This document shows positions 1-10,706 of a DNA stretch of 64,000 nt, in pieces; the stretch's first letter is position 1; the number at the start of each line of letters is the position of its first letter. Location of the stretch: positions 1 through 64,000 of the forward strand of contig JBARXY010000004.1 of NCBI GenBank assembly GCA_049647585.1, given 5' to 3'. The position numbers were made by a program, and so were the translations under genes. The notes under the pieces are model-generated. The model was not told the DNA's origin. It did not search any database and saw only the letters and a program-made list of their open reading frames with translations. Source of the DNA: JAGQSZ01 sp049647585. GTDB taxonomy: Bacteria > Actinomycetota > Acidimicrobiia > Acidimicrobiales > Microtrichaceae.

Positions 1-82
1 GCGCCACAGCATCACGCTTGAACTCGTCGGTGAACTTGCGCCGGGCCCGCCCCGGCGGGTTCTCCTGCTCCATCACTGACAT
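1..82 (-). CDS. IS3-family transposase OrfA, N-terminal 27 codons (partial)
   Basis: The first residues are MSVMEQENPPGRARR followed by KFTDEFKRDAVAL. This is the conserved start of the IS3 OrfA helix-turn-helix protein, which binds the element ends and is joined to the OrfB integrase by frameshifting. A strong ribosome site, AGGAGGT, sits 5-6 nt upstream of the ATG at base 82. The rest of the gene is beyond the window edge. Confidence 0.8.
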   Translation of the reverse strand, partial: MSVMEQENPPGRARRKFTDEFKRDAVA

Positions 83-126
83 GACTACCTCCTATACGAG
101 GTGACCGGTCAGCAGGGGGACCCTCA
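1..126 (-). mobile_element. End of an IS3-family insertion sequence, cut by the window edge
   Basis: Read on the minus strand from base 126, the sequence begins TGAGGGTCCCCCTGCTGACC, as expected of an IS3-family left terminal repeat (5'-TG). A GGAGGT ribosome site and the orfA start at base 82 follow about 45 nt further in, which is the usual distance. The left part of the element lies outside the window, so the second end and the target duplication cannot be seen. The boundary at 126/127 is inferred from this layout. The prepilin-like reading frame to the right starts immediately at 127. Confidence 0.65.
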
Positions 127-1452
127 ATGGCCGTACTCTCGTTGATCGCCGTCGCGGTAGCCGGAATCAGCATCTCGTTCCTTATGAAGGTGTCTGACGG
201 ATCCAAGGACCGCCTAGTCGAGGCGACTGCTGCTCAATGGGCCTCGATGGCCTTCACACGTGACGTTCAGGGATCGACCCGGATCGCTCCCGAGTGCGCA
301 CCGGGAACCGGCATCAGACTCATTACCTTTGAGCCTTCCGGCGCTGGTCCGAGCATCGAATACCGCGTCACGACGTCCGGCAATACGTTCGGGCTGAAGC
401 GCGTCAAATGCGGCAGTGGGGGCACCACGCTGACGGTCACTGAGGGCCTCGACACAGTCCCGACCATCAGCTGTGACGGCTCAACTTGTGCCGTCGACAC
501 ATCTCCTCGAGTTGTCTCACTTCACATCAGACGTTCACCGAAATTCGAGTTCAGCCTCGACGGGGTCCGCCGCACAACCAACGTGATATTGGACCCCGAA
601 GTCGCTCCTGTTCAGATTCCGGTCTTCGTTTCGCTCGGCGGCGGGACCCCCTTGACGATCTCGGGAGCCGGAAGGCTCAAAGTCCTGGGCGACGCCTATC
701 TGAACAACCCCGGCACAACCGCGGCGAACCTCTCGGGTAGCGGGTCCCTGACAGTTACCGGAAGCCTGCAGGTCCAGAAGGGTTCGAACCCCGGTCCCGT
801 TCTGGTGGCCACCGGCAACCCGGTTCTGCACGTCGACGGCAACGGCCCCGCACGATCCGAGATGAACGTGTGCGGCTGGTGCGACATCAGGATCAGCGGC
901 ACCGGAACGGGAACGTTCGACGCCACCTACCCCGACCCGTTCGCCAACCTGCCCGCCCCCGACCCCTCAGGCCTGACTACGCGGAACTCGTGTCCGGTCC
1001 AGGGCGGCTACTACGTCTGCAGCCCGGGCATCTACCCCGGAGTCTTCCCTCCGGGTGGCGGCGGCGACTCCAAGTTCAAGATGGAGCCGGGCAACTACAT
1101 CCTCCGCGGCGGGGTCCAGCTCGAGAACTCCCGGACCCTCGAATCCACCGGTGGAGTTCTGCTCTATCTGGAATCCGGCGGGGTAACTGTTCGGGGCGCA
1201 GCGAAGTTGACCTTGGCCACCCAAACCTCTGGCCAGTACGCCGGGATCATCTTCTTCCAACCGGTAACAAACACATCCGCTTTCAACATCTCCAACGGAG
1301 GACAGGTTTTGGCGATCAGCGGCACGATCTACGCGCCCGGAACCAGTTCCATGAACCTTTCGAGCGGCGCTGGAGTCCTAAAGATCGACCAGGTGATCGG
1401 CAGAAACGTCTCGATCACCAACAGCGGCGAGGTGATCATCGGTGCTGGCTGA
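127..1452 (+). pseudogene. Prepilin-like surface protein, N-terminus probably removed by the IS
   Basis: The 441-residue frame opens with a hydrophobic helix (AVLSLIAVAVAGISISFL) that looks like positions 8-25 of a type IV prepilin-like segment. The basic leader, the G-1 cleavage site and the Glu5 expected before it are missing. The upstream DNA is the end of an IS3 element, so the gene is most likely truncated. The remainder is a Gly/Ser/Thr-rich beta-type exported domain of about 280 residues (residues 160-441) with paired cysteines. The IS end contributes AGGGGGA six bases before the ATG, so the fragment might still be translated. The two following prepilin-like genes belong to the same operon. 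It could function if a leader is not needed, but that is unlikely. Confidence 0.6.
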
Positions 1453-1951
1453 CACTCGCTCGCCCAATTCCAGCCGTACGCGATCACAGAGGGGCGAAAC
1501 GCTCCTAGAGTCGCTGATCGCGATCGTGTTGTTGACCATCGTTGCGATTCCCGCACTCCACGCAATCCCGGTCGCGCTGAAGGCGTCGGCACAGCATCGT
1601 GAGATCGCAATCGCCGAAACCTTGCTTCGCAGTTCCGCCGAAGACCTACAGAATCCGGACCTGCCCTACATCCCGTTCGCGGGATGCGAGGGACACGACA
1701 CATATCACTCCGCCCACATCGCGCCGAAGTTCTCACCGGTCGCGGTCAAGGTGACGTTCTGGGACCCGCACGGCCAAGGGCCAGGGCCATCCCCGATGGC
1801 GATGAAGTCGCCCGCGTCGACAACGGCCACCGAGCTTTCGACCACCACGAGTTGCGCCGACCAGGATCCTGGACTCCAGATGATCCAGTTGAGCGTCCGT
1901 ACGCCGTCTGGCCATCTGCAGGTCCTGAGCATCATCAAGAGAGAGAACTGA
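1442..1951 (+). CDS. Prepilin-type minor pilin (PilV/PulI-like)
   Basis: The 169-residue protein has the class III prepilin signal. A basic leader ends in RG, followed by ETLLESLIAIVLLTIVAIPA, with Glu at +5 and a long hydrophobic helix. Prepilin peptidase should cleave after the Gly, although +1 is Glu rather than the usual Phe or Met. The rest is a small soluble domain with a Thr-rich stretch and cysteines. The start used is a GTG that overlaps the previous gene by 11 nt, preceded by a GAGG. It is the middle gene of a three-gene pilus-like operon. The specific role, minor pilin or pseudopilin, is inferred. Confidence 0.7.
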   Translation: MLADTRSPNSSRTRSQRGETLLESLIAIVLLTIVAIPALHAIPVALKASAQHREIAIAETLLRSSAEDLQNPDLPYIPFAGCEGHDTYHSAHIAPKFSPVAVKVTFWDPHGQGPGPSPMAMKSPASTTATELSTTTSCADQDPGLQMIQLSVRTPSGHLQVLSIIKREN

Positions 1952-1952
1952 C

Positions 1953-2968
1953 ATGGGCCACCGACACGGCCGGGGTCAGTCCGGATCATCGCTGATCCTG
2001 GTCCTGGGACTCACCGCTGTCCTCGGAATACTGATCCCAGCACTACTTACCCTGACCGGGACCGGACTGAAAGTGACGTCCAATGTGGTTGCTGACCGCG
2101 CAGAGGTCTACGCGGCAACGTCAGCCATCGAGGCTGCAATAGCCAGCGGTCGTGCCGACGAGTCGATCGGCACCATCGGTGGCCCGTGCGCCGATCTGGA
2201 CGTGCCGATAAGCGGCTTCGAGGTAACCGTGAAGTGCCTCAACTACCCGCCTTCTGGCGACGGCTGTCACTCAGTCGACCGATTCGTCACCTACCTGGCC
2301 GAGGTTCGCTCGCCGGGCGAGTCAGCGGTGCTCTACAAATCGTCCTCTGAGATTGCGTACCGGTTCAACCCGAACGGAGTACCCAAGGTCGAGGTTCGCC
2401 AGTTCACCAGCGGCACCTCCGGACCGGTGACGACACAACCACTCCCGTCGTGCAACGACACTCCGCCCGCCACAACGACGACGTCAACCACAACCACCTC
2501 CACGACGACCACGACTACAGCACCGACTACGACAACCATCACTACGACAACATCGACGACCACAACAACGCCTCCGACGACCACTTCCTCCCCGCCAGCT
2601 GCGACACCAATGTTTGTGAAGCTGAGCAATCCGAAACGGGAAGTTCCCCCAAGACCTCGAAGAACCGATGGCGTGCGCTATCGACAGCAACAGTCACGAA
2701 CAATTCGGGTGAACTGGTTAAGAACGCTGAGGTAAAGGTTCGGGTCCGGTACCGAATCAAGAAGGATCCGGCGAACGCCTGGCGCGAAGACCCTGATCTG
2801 CTGACCGGCACGACGGATCAGTCCGGCGCCATCCCGTTCACCTCTGACGAGTACGCCACCAACGGCCAGTCGGTAGAGGACATCCAGTTCGTGGTCGATT
2901 CGGTGAGACGGACAGGATTCCTCTGGACCCCGCCGACACCCGCCGAGTCGATCACGGTCACCTACTAG
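1953..2968 (+). pseudogene. Third prepilin-like/PilX-like protein with Thr-rich linker, frameshifted
   Basis: The N-terminus has a short basic leader and the helix SSLILVLGLTAVLGILIPAL, like PilX-type minor pilins. A soluble domain follows to about residue 170, then a linker of about 45 residues almost entirely Thr/Ser/Pro. After the linker the frame reads KLSNPKREVPP and then goes out of phase at a C5 run (2646-2650). Shifting by one base restores a domain of about 110 residues ending at 2968. A second copy of this domain at 5208 has CCTCCC where this copy has CCCCC, so one T was lost here. Without repair the protein ends at 2735 with a garbled tail. A sequencing error in the C run is the main alternative to a real mutation. 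Confidence 0.65.
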
Positions 2969-3253
2969 TACGTCCGACGGCGCTCGGTGAGACCGGTGAC
3001 GCACTCGAGGCACACAGCTCGATCGATCAAACTTCTGCCGGCAGCTACGGCCCAAGATCGGGAGCGGACGAGCTCGACGGCGTAGGCCCGAAGCCGTCCG
3101 GCCGGATGCCCGGTCAGGCGTCAGGCGCCGATGTACTGGGCCAGCGACTCACCAGTGAGGGTCGAGCGGTCAGCAACCATGTCGGCAGGAGAGCCTTCGA
3201 AAACGACCCGACCGCCATCGTGACCCGCCCCAGGACCCAGATCGACGATCCAG
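2623..3253. repeat. Direct repeat, copy 1 (pilin 3' domain plus uvrA 3' end)
   Basis: This 631-bp block matches 5209-5875 (667 bp) in the same orientation. The length difference of 36 bp is fully explained by one missing T at the C5 run and five fewer 7-bp units of the tandem repeat. The pilin part is nearly identical to copy 2. The uvrA part has diverged visibly more. Both copies end abruptly at GATCCAG. Confidence 0.9.
3121..3253 (-). pseudogene. 3' fragment of the UvrA-like gene
   Basis: The last 43 codons of the UvrA-like protein at 5743-8154 are repeated here. WIVDLGPGAGHDGG and a tail ending ESLAQYIGA differ from the full copy at only a few residues (for example I/V, Q/R, I/M). Upstream of the Trp the frame runs into unrelated sequence, so this is a stranded end carried by the duplicated block and not a gene. 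Confidence 0.85.
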
Positions 3254-3271
3254 AACGAGTTGTTGGCATCG

Positions 3272-4393
3272 TCACTTGGAACCAATGTTCTTGAAGCCTT
3301 TGACTGAATCGTCGTATGCAACGACGGCATCGCTGGTCCCCCAGATCCGAGACGCCTTCTCGGTGGTATCTATCCAGACGCCGGGCTGTCTCTCAGCGAG
3401 GACCCGTCCCTCGGCGACCAAGTAGTGAGTGGCACCGTCGACCGAGGATGCCGTCGACTCGACTCCGAATCTGAAGATCGGATTTCCGACCAATGCAAGA
3501 AGGTTGCTTGGGTTCTGTATCCACGTTCCGTCCGTCACACTGAACGACGATTCCTGCTCCCCGTTCTGGAACGAGAACCGGTCGGGCATGCAGAGCTCGC
3601 TGAACGTCGTACGAACCCCCAGGGGAACAGTGTCCGACGACTGCCATCCGTCCGCTATCGAACCAAGCCGGAGCATCTGAACATCGCCCACCAACTCGAC
3701 CTCCGAGATCATTCCGGCCAACTCGGAACCGGCTACACCAGCAGCCTTGATATCGATCATCGTGTCGCCGGACACGCAACTGAAGCCGTGCCCCAACCCG
3801 TAGCTTGGTGAGCGCGGCACAGTGGTGACCTCCCCCGAAGGCGCCACGGAATAGGCATCGTCGCCAATCAGGAAGAGTCCGTATTTGTGCCGTCCGACCC
3901 CCAGAGCGGAGACCTCAACCTCGCCGGTGAAACGTACCTCCGGTCCGGCAAGGCGCCGCCACGACTTCTGATCCTTCGCTAGAAGTGCAAACGTAGCCAC
4001 CGATTCATTGCAACCCTTGTTCAGACATTCGATACCCCCCACAGCCACCGAGTCGCCGACACTCGAAATTCCTACGCCCCCGACAAAGGGCAGAGATGGC
4101 AACGACGAGATCGAACCAACAGGGGTCCGGACAGCCGCCGACAACGTCTCAGCCTTCTCGTCCGGATAGCTCACCAGAATCAGATCCGGTCCAGCCGCTG
4201 CAGCCATCCAATTCCCCGAAGCAAGGTCAAACGACAGGTCCTCGGCACCTACGTCAGGCGACGGTGCCTCGGCGCCCACATCAGTCGTAGCCAGACCATC
4301 AGATGAGCCACATCCTGTGAAGGCCAAGGCCAAGGCCGTCAACATGCCCACAGCCGCGAACTTATTGCGACTCCGTCCAAAATCTCGTACCAC
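3272..4393 (-). CDS. Predicted lipoprotein of unknown function
   Basis: A GTG start at 4393 has AGGAG six bases upstream. It gives a leader with several Arg/Lys, a hydrophobic stretch and a lipobox ending FTGC (Cys near residue 28), so the protein should be lipid-anchored on the outer face of the membrane. The mature part of about 345 residues is rich in Gly, Ser and Val with repeated beta-strand-like stretches, which is compatible with a beta-propeller, but I recognise no family. It begins just after the end of an IS3 orfB relic and ends just beyond the duplicated block. It therefore sits on the segment between the two direct repeats and may have arrived with it. The reading frame is intact. 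Confidence 0.6.
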   Translation of the reverse strand: MVRDFGRSRNKFAAVGMLTALALAFTGCGSSDGLATTDVGAEAPSPDVGAEDLSFDLASGNWMAAAAGPDLILVSYPDEKAETLSAAVRTPVGSISSLPSLPFVGGVGISSVGDSVAVGGIECLNKGCNESVATFALLAKDQKSWRRLAGPEVRFTGEVEVSALGVGRHKYGLFLIGDDAYSVAPSGEVTTVPRSPSYGLGHGFSCVSGDTMIDIKAAGVAGSELAGMISEVELVGDVQMLRLGSIADGWQSSDTVPLGVRTTFSELCMPDRFSFQNGEQESSFSVTDGTWIQNPSNLLALVGNPIFRFGVESTASSVDGATHYLVAEGRVLAERQPGVWIDTTEKASRIWGTSDAVVAYDDSVKGFKNIGSK

Positions 4394-4418
4394 AACGGAC
4401 TCCTCTCCGTACAACCCA

Positions 4419-4750
4419 TCAAACTGAGCGATCTGAATCGCACTGGGTTTGATGGAGGCTGGTTTCATTGGTTTCCAACCCCTGCTGGGTGGCTTGTTGT
4501 GCAGCGTAAAACGCTTGCTCGAATTCTGCTGGTGGCACGTCGCCGCAGTGACTGTGGAGGCGGTCGTTGTTGAATCAATAGACCCAGGACAACGTTGCAA
4601 GTTCGAGGTCATCGACGCCGTCCCAGCCTGTGGTGCCGGGGCCGTAGACACACTCTGCATTGTGGAGGCCATTCGTTGTTTCCGCAAGAGCATTGTCGTA
4701 AGAATCGGCCGACAGTACCGATCGAGGGTTTGGCTGTTCAGGGGTACGAC
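4419..4750 (-). pseudogene. IS3-family transposase OrfB, C-terminal relic with nonsense codon
   Basis: The frame contains DSYDNALAETTNGL, the conserved IS3 OrfB motif around the last catalytic acid, then YGPGTTGWDGVDDLELATLSWVY. A TGA (4575-4577) replaces the invariant Trp codon at this point. Beyond it the same frame continues FNNDRLHSHCGDVPPAEFEQA and ends at a stop at 4419. Only the last third of the integrase remains, and it abuts the DUF5996 relic at about 4750. The element is dead. Whether it is the same IS type as at 1-126 cannot be decided because the preserved parts do not overlap. Confidence 0.8.
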
Positions 4751-4763
4751 GGGTTCGCACGTT

Positions 4764-5214
4764 TCAGCCATGCGGGTTATCCATGTCGCGCTCCAGAGCG
4801 TCCCGATCCCAGCCGGCTGTGACGGCCGCAGCCTCGTAGGTGCTCTGGAGGAACTCCAGCAACAGTTGGTCCGGGTCATCAGCGCTGCGGACCAACTCGT
4901 AGGGATGACGGAGCGCTTCTTCCGGAGAATCGTGTCTGGGCCAGGTCGAGCGCTCCCCAGAAGACGTGGATCGGGCTGGACTTCCCCAAGAACCTCGAAC
5001 CGAAGATCTTGAACACCCGCTCGATCTCAACCAGTGAAAGCAGAACAGTCGCACCAAATCAGGGTCGTAGCTCGCGTCAACGTCGTCGTCGGGAAACGGG
5101 ATGGCTCCGGGGATATCGACCGGCACCGGCCAGATCCGGGAGGCGACCCCCAGGGAGTCGAGCGCTGGGTCGTGAGACCGTCGGCCGAGACGTAGAGAGG
5201 GACGTTCTTGAGCA
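4764..5214 (-). pseudogene. DUF5996-family protein, relic with several deletions and frameshifts
   Basis: Four pieces of a DUF5996 protein can be read in order in changing frames. They are PLYVSADGLTTQ (near 5195), SLGVASRIWPVPVDIPGAIP with its downstream DDDVDASYDPDLVR (near 5150-5065), VFKIFGSRFLGKSSPIHVFW with ALDLAQTRFSGR (near 5013-4925), and HPYELVRSADDPDQ with LLLEFLQSTYEAAA to the stop at 4764. The linking segments of a normal DUF5996 protein are missing. The function of the family is unknown. The assignment rests on recalled family motifs. Confidence 0.6.
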
Positions 5215-5555
5215 ATCCGAAACGGGAAGTTCCTCCCAAGACCTCGAAGAACCGATGGCGTGCGCTATCGACAGCAACAGTCACGAACGATTCGGGTGAA
5301 CTGGTTGAGAACGCTGAGGTAAAGGTTCGGGTCCGGTACCGAACCAAGAACGATCCGGCGAACGCCTGGCGCGAAGACCCTGATCTGCTGACCGGCACGA
5401 CGGATCAGTCCGGCGCCATCCCGTTCACCTCTGACGAGTACGCCACCAACGGCCAGTCGGTAGCGGACATCCAGTTCGTGGTCGATTCGGTGAGTCGGAC
5501 AGGATTCCTCTGGACCCCGCCGACACCCGCCGAGTCGATCACGGTCACCTACTAG
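5208..5555 (+). pseudogene. Orphan copy of the prepilin C-terminal domain
   Basis: This is the 110-residue domain that follows the Thr-rich linker of the prepilin-like gene at 1953, without signal peptide, helix or linker. It reads through the point where the first copy is frameshifted (CCTCCC instead of CCCCC), so it shows the undamaged sequence. Only a TTG is available as a start and there is no clear ribosome site. It is best viewed as a fragment at the edge of the second direct repeat. It is useful as an internal reference for the first copy. Confidence 0.7.
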
Positions 5556-5699
5556 TACGTCCGACGGCGCTCGGTGAGACCGGTGACGCACTCGATGCAC
5601 ACAGCTCGATCGATCAAACTTCTGCCGGCAGCCACGGCCCAAGATCGGGAGCGGACGAGCTCGACGGCGTAGGCCCGAAGCCGTCCGGCCGGGACCCCG

Positions 5700-5742
5700 G
5701 TCAGGCGTCAGGCGTCAGGTGTCAGGTGTCAGGTGTCAGGTG

Positions 5743-5748
<6 letters not shown>
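5700..5748. repeat. Tandem repeat, 7 copies of GTCAGGY
   Basis: Seven perfect 7-bp units (GTCAGGC or GTCAGGT) overlap the stop codon of the UvrA-like gene and run downstream of it. The corresponding place in the first direct repeat (3113-3126) has only two units, so the number has changed since duplication. Slippage is the likely cause. Confidence 0.9.
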
Positions 5749-8154
<2,406 letters not shown>

Positions 8155-8222
8155 TTCTCCATCTGTGTTCGCCGTCTGGGGGCTGTGTTCATCGGGCGAC
8201 TCTATTGAGTCAATTGCGTGGC

Positions 8223-8633
8223 TCAGCGGGCTTCTTGGATCCGAATCATGTTGCCAGCAGGGTCACGAACTGCCATATCCCTTATCCCATAAGGCTGATC
8301 GACCGGCTCTTGAACGATCTCCACGCCATCGGACTCCAGTTTTGCGAACGTCGTGTCGAGATCGGGAGTTGCCAGATTGACCCGGGCGTAGGTTCCCTTC
8401 GCCATCATCTCGGCAATCATGCGCCCCTCTTCTTCTGTGATTCCCGGATCCGCTGATGGCGGATAGAGGACCACCGATGTACCCGGTTGATCCACCGGGC
8501 CGACCGTGATCCAGCGCATTCCGTCGTACCCGACATCGTTGCGGACCTCGAATCCGAGAGTGTCTCGGTAGAACGCCAGCGCGGCGTCGGGATCGGTCTG
8601 GGGAAGGAAACTTGAGTGAATTGTGATGTCCAT
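8223..8633 (-). CDS. VOC (glyoxalase/bleomycin resistance) family protein
   Basis: The 136-residue protein shows one VOC module pattern. The first beta strand has FLPQTDPDAALAFYRDTLGF, the middle has a strand ending VVLYPP, and the C-terminus reads PYGIRDMAVRDPAGNMIRIQ, with the glutamine-type metal position retained in part. Such proteins are metal-dependent lyases, dioxygenases or drug-binding proteins, and the substrate cannot be told. The ATG at 8633 lies 10 nt after the stop of the AraC-type regulator, so the two are co-transcribed. AraC-VOC pairs are common and often self-regulated. Confidence 0.8.
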   Translation of the reverse strand: MDITIHSSFLPQTDPDAALAFYRDTLGFEVRNDVGYDGMRWITVGPVDQPGTSVVLYPPSADPGITEEEGRMIAEMMAKGTYARVNLATPDLDTTFAKLESDGVEIVQEPVDQPYGIRDMAVRDPAGNMIRIQEAR

Positions 8634-8643
8634 GCCCACGACG

Positions 8644-9180
8644 CTAGCGACGGCTCCTGGGCAGAACTTCTCGATTCCTGACCGGTTTGGTGACTTGTTT
8701 TGCCACACACGACGGGATGCCTTCGGTGATGGGCGCGGCATGTCGCTTGTATGCGCCCGGCGACACGCCAACCAGTTCCGTGAAGCGGGTGGTGAAAGTT
8801 CCCAACGATGCACAGCCAACGGCGAGACAGACCTCAGTCACGCTCAGATCGCCCCGACGCAACAGAGCCATCGCCCGCTCGATCCGCCGCGTCATCAGAT
8901 AGGAGTACGGCGACTCTCCGTAGGCACGCCGGAACTGCCGACTGAAGTGACCGGAGGACATGTTCGCGCCACGGGCTAGCGCCTCGACATCGAGTGGCTG
9001 CGCGTAGTCACGGTCCATCCGATCCCGGGCCCGACGCAACAGCACCAGATCATCCAGGTTCTGGAGTGGGAACTTCTTCGCCGACGGCTTCTCAGCTGTC
9101 AAGTCTCGTGTCGCCCCGGCTGTTGAGTCCACCCCTAAATCGTACGCCCAGATTGCACTCTCCTGACTCTGCGCCATCAC
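8644..9180 (-). CDS. AraC-family transcriptional regulator
   Basis: Residues 45-140 form the double helix-turn-helix of AraC proteins: RMDRDYAQPLDVEALARGA, then SSGHFSRQFRRAYGESPYSY, then RAMALLRRGDLSVTEVCLAVG with CASLGTFTTRFTELVGVSPG. At 178 residues it has little N-terminal domain and no recognisable cupin sensor. It probably controls its own operon with the VOC protein downstream. The start is a GTG at 9180 with an ATG at the next codon. There is no strong ribosome site, so translation could begin later. Confidence 0.85.
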   Translation of the reverse strand: MMAQSQESAIWAYDLGVDSTAGATRDLTAEKPSAKKFPLQNLDDLVLLRRARDRMDRDYAQPLDVEALARGANMSSGHFSRQFRRAYGESPYSYLMTRRIERAMALLRRGDLSVTEVCLAVGCASLGTFTTRFTELVGVSPGAYKRHAAPITEGIPSCVAKQVTKPVRNREVLPRSRR

Positions 9181-9192
9181 GCCGACGTAGCG

Positions 9193-10155
9193 TCAGTTGT
9201 CTGCCACGAGCGGATCTAGCAGGTCGGCCCACAACCATGGTTCGAGAGCCAGATACTCCGAAGCCGGTATGCCATCGAGTGTGATCGCCCGAACGGAAAT
9301 TACGTATCCGTCGTCTGGTGGCAGCGTCATGGCGAGGGCGTTTCCAAGCCTCCGGGCTGCGCTGTCGATAGCCGGCTCATCGAGTGCTGCTTCCTTGGCG
9401 TTGTACATCCCGACTGCCTGGACCGACTTGGCGTCGACCACGACGTTGATCTGGAGGTGACGATCCGTGCCACCGATCAGCCACTCTCGCGCCGCTCCAA
9501 CGAGTCTCACCTCAGGAGGCGCAGCCTTGGCTTCTTTCGCCCTCGCAAACGATCGAGCGAGCTTCGAGATCTTGTCACCGGCCCTACTCAGAACGTGGAC
9601 CTCATGCTGGCCAGAGTGCATCGGCCTGTTGAACCGCCTACCGACCCATGTCGAGAAACGCTTCTGTTGGGGTCCAGTGAGGGGTCGCCGGCTCTCGACC
9701 TCCGCGGAAAGCAACGCCATTTTGTCGACGCTCGTTACGTACCGAAGGTCCACCACCGGCCAGAAATCGTCGGGTTGCGCGGAACCGACGATACGGGCGA
9801 CCTCCTTTTTGGGCAGCGGGAATTCCCGCGGCGAATACTCGCCGCTGCGTAAGCGTTGGTATCGCTCGTGCGACACCGCAGCCACCGGGGCCACCACGAT
9901 GCACGGTTCAATTTTGGGGTCCCGAACGATGTCGCACGCGCTGGAGACCATCGCGTACCAACCCAGTTCGCTTTCGACGGTGACCGACCACAGCGACTTG
10001 GCCCGCGGCATACCGCCAGCCGCGTCAACCACTGGTGTGTGACCTCTGCCGACGATGCTCACGGCACCAAGGGTAAGTAGGTCTCCCTGCGAGAGGTCAC
10101 GGAGCAGGGACCCGAGTTTGCTGGATGGGATTCTTGGGGTCTGCGGGGCCACCAC
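9193..10155 (-). CDS. Uncharacterised 320-residue protein paired with an HTH protein
   Basis: I do not recognise the family. The protein is soluble, with no signal peptide or membrane segment. Notable is MVSSACDIVRDPKIEPCIVV near residues 69-88, a Cys-Asp-Ile-Val core with conserved-looking acidic residues. A conserved-looking stretch FWPVVDLRYVTSVDKMALLS follows near residue 130. Residues 190-215 are basic and alpha-helical, and the C-terminal third is predicted alpha/beta. The GTG start shares one base with the stop of the upstream HTH gene (TAGTG), so translation is probably coupled. A regulator plus effector pair, perhaps toxin-antitoxin or defence, is possible but not shown. Confidence 0.6.
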   Translation of the reverse strand: MVAPQTPRIPSSKLGSLLRDLSQGDLLTLGAVSIVGRGHTPVVDAAGGMPRAKSLWSVTVESELGWYAMVSSACDIVRDPKIEPCIVVAPVAAVSHERYQRLRSGEYSPREFPLPKKEVARIVGSAQPDDFWPVVDLRYVTSVDKMALLSAEVESRRPLTGPQQKRFSTWVGRRFNRPMHSGQHEVHVLSRAGDKISKLARSFARAKEAKAAPPEVRLVGAAREWLIGGTDRHLQINVVVDAKSVQAVGMYNAKEAALDEPAIDSAARRLGNALAMTLPPDDGYVISVRAITLDGIPASEYLALEPWLWADLLDPLVADN

Positions 10156-10544
10156 TAGACAGCAACAAGAACTCGGCGCGGACGCTCGAACAAAGACATT
10201 ACGGCGGCCATACCACCGCCGGCATCGCTCTCACCGGACTCAACATCTTCCTTCAACGCCGAATTGGTCACAGCACGTCGCTCGGAATCCATCGCTGCCA
10301 TCACCGAGAGCGTGGCCTCACTCCCCTCACCCAGACCTGATGAGGTCATCGGCTTCAACCGTCCTGGAGATCCAACTTCTGCAAACGCGTCCCGAACCTC
10401 GCGAAGGTCGTATCGGCGATGTCCACCTGGAGTTACTGCGAACGGGATCCTTCCCTGCCTGCTGTAGAGCTGAACTGTCGTTTCTTTGACGCCCAACATC
10501 TCTGCGACCTGCTTGGTTGTTGCTGAGCGTTTCACGACTTCCAC
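10155..10544 (-). CDS. MerR/excisionase-type helix-turn-helix protein
   Basis: The first 60 residues form a winged helix of the BldC/MerR/excisionase kind: SATTKQVAEMLGVKETTVQ, then YSRQGRIPFAVTPGGHRRYD, then LREVRDAF. The tail of about 60 residues is low in structure and rich in Ser, Gly and Glu. The GTG start at 10544 is chosen because GGAGG lies exactly 8 nt upstream. Longer frames to 10592 lack such a site. The stop overlaps the start of the unknown 320-residue protein, so the two form an operon and this protein probably binds its promoter. Confidence 0.75.
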   Translation of the reverse strand: MEVVKRSATTKQVAEMLGVKETTVQLYSRQGRIPFAVTPGGHRRYDLREVRDAFAEVGSPGRLKPMTSSGLGEGSEATLSVMAAMDSERRAVTNSALKEDVESGESDAGGGMAAVMSLFERPRRVLVAV

Positions 10545-10706
10545 TACGCCAGCCTCCATCCGAATTCGATTCCGCGTTTCCACGAATATCATGGATTCAA
10601 CGGATTGTGGCGGGCTGCCCCTTGATTGTCAATAGCGGCCTACGGGTTGACGGACCCATTGACGAGGCCGAACGTCGCTCCCCAAAAAACAGCGATAGAA
10701 GATGGC

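Noticed and set aside
2333..2629. Val-rich minus-strand frame opposite the prepilin gene
   Set aside because: The long Val run is simply the reverse of the Thr codon repeat in the linker.
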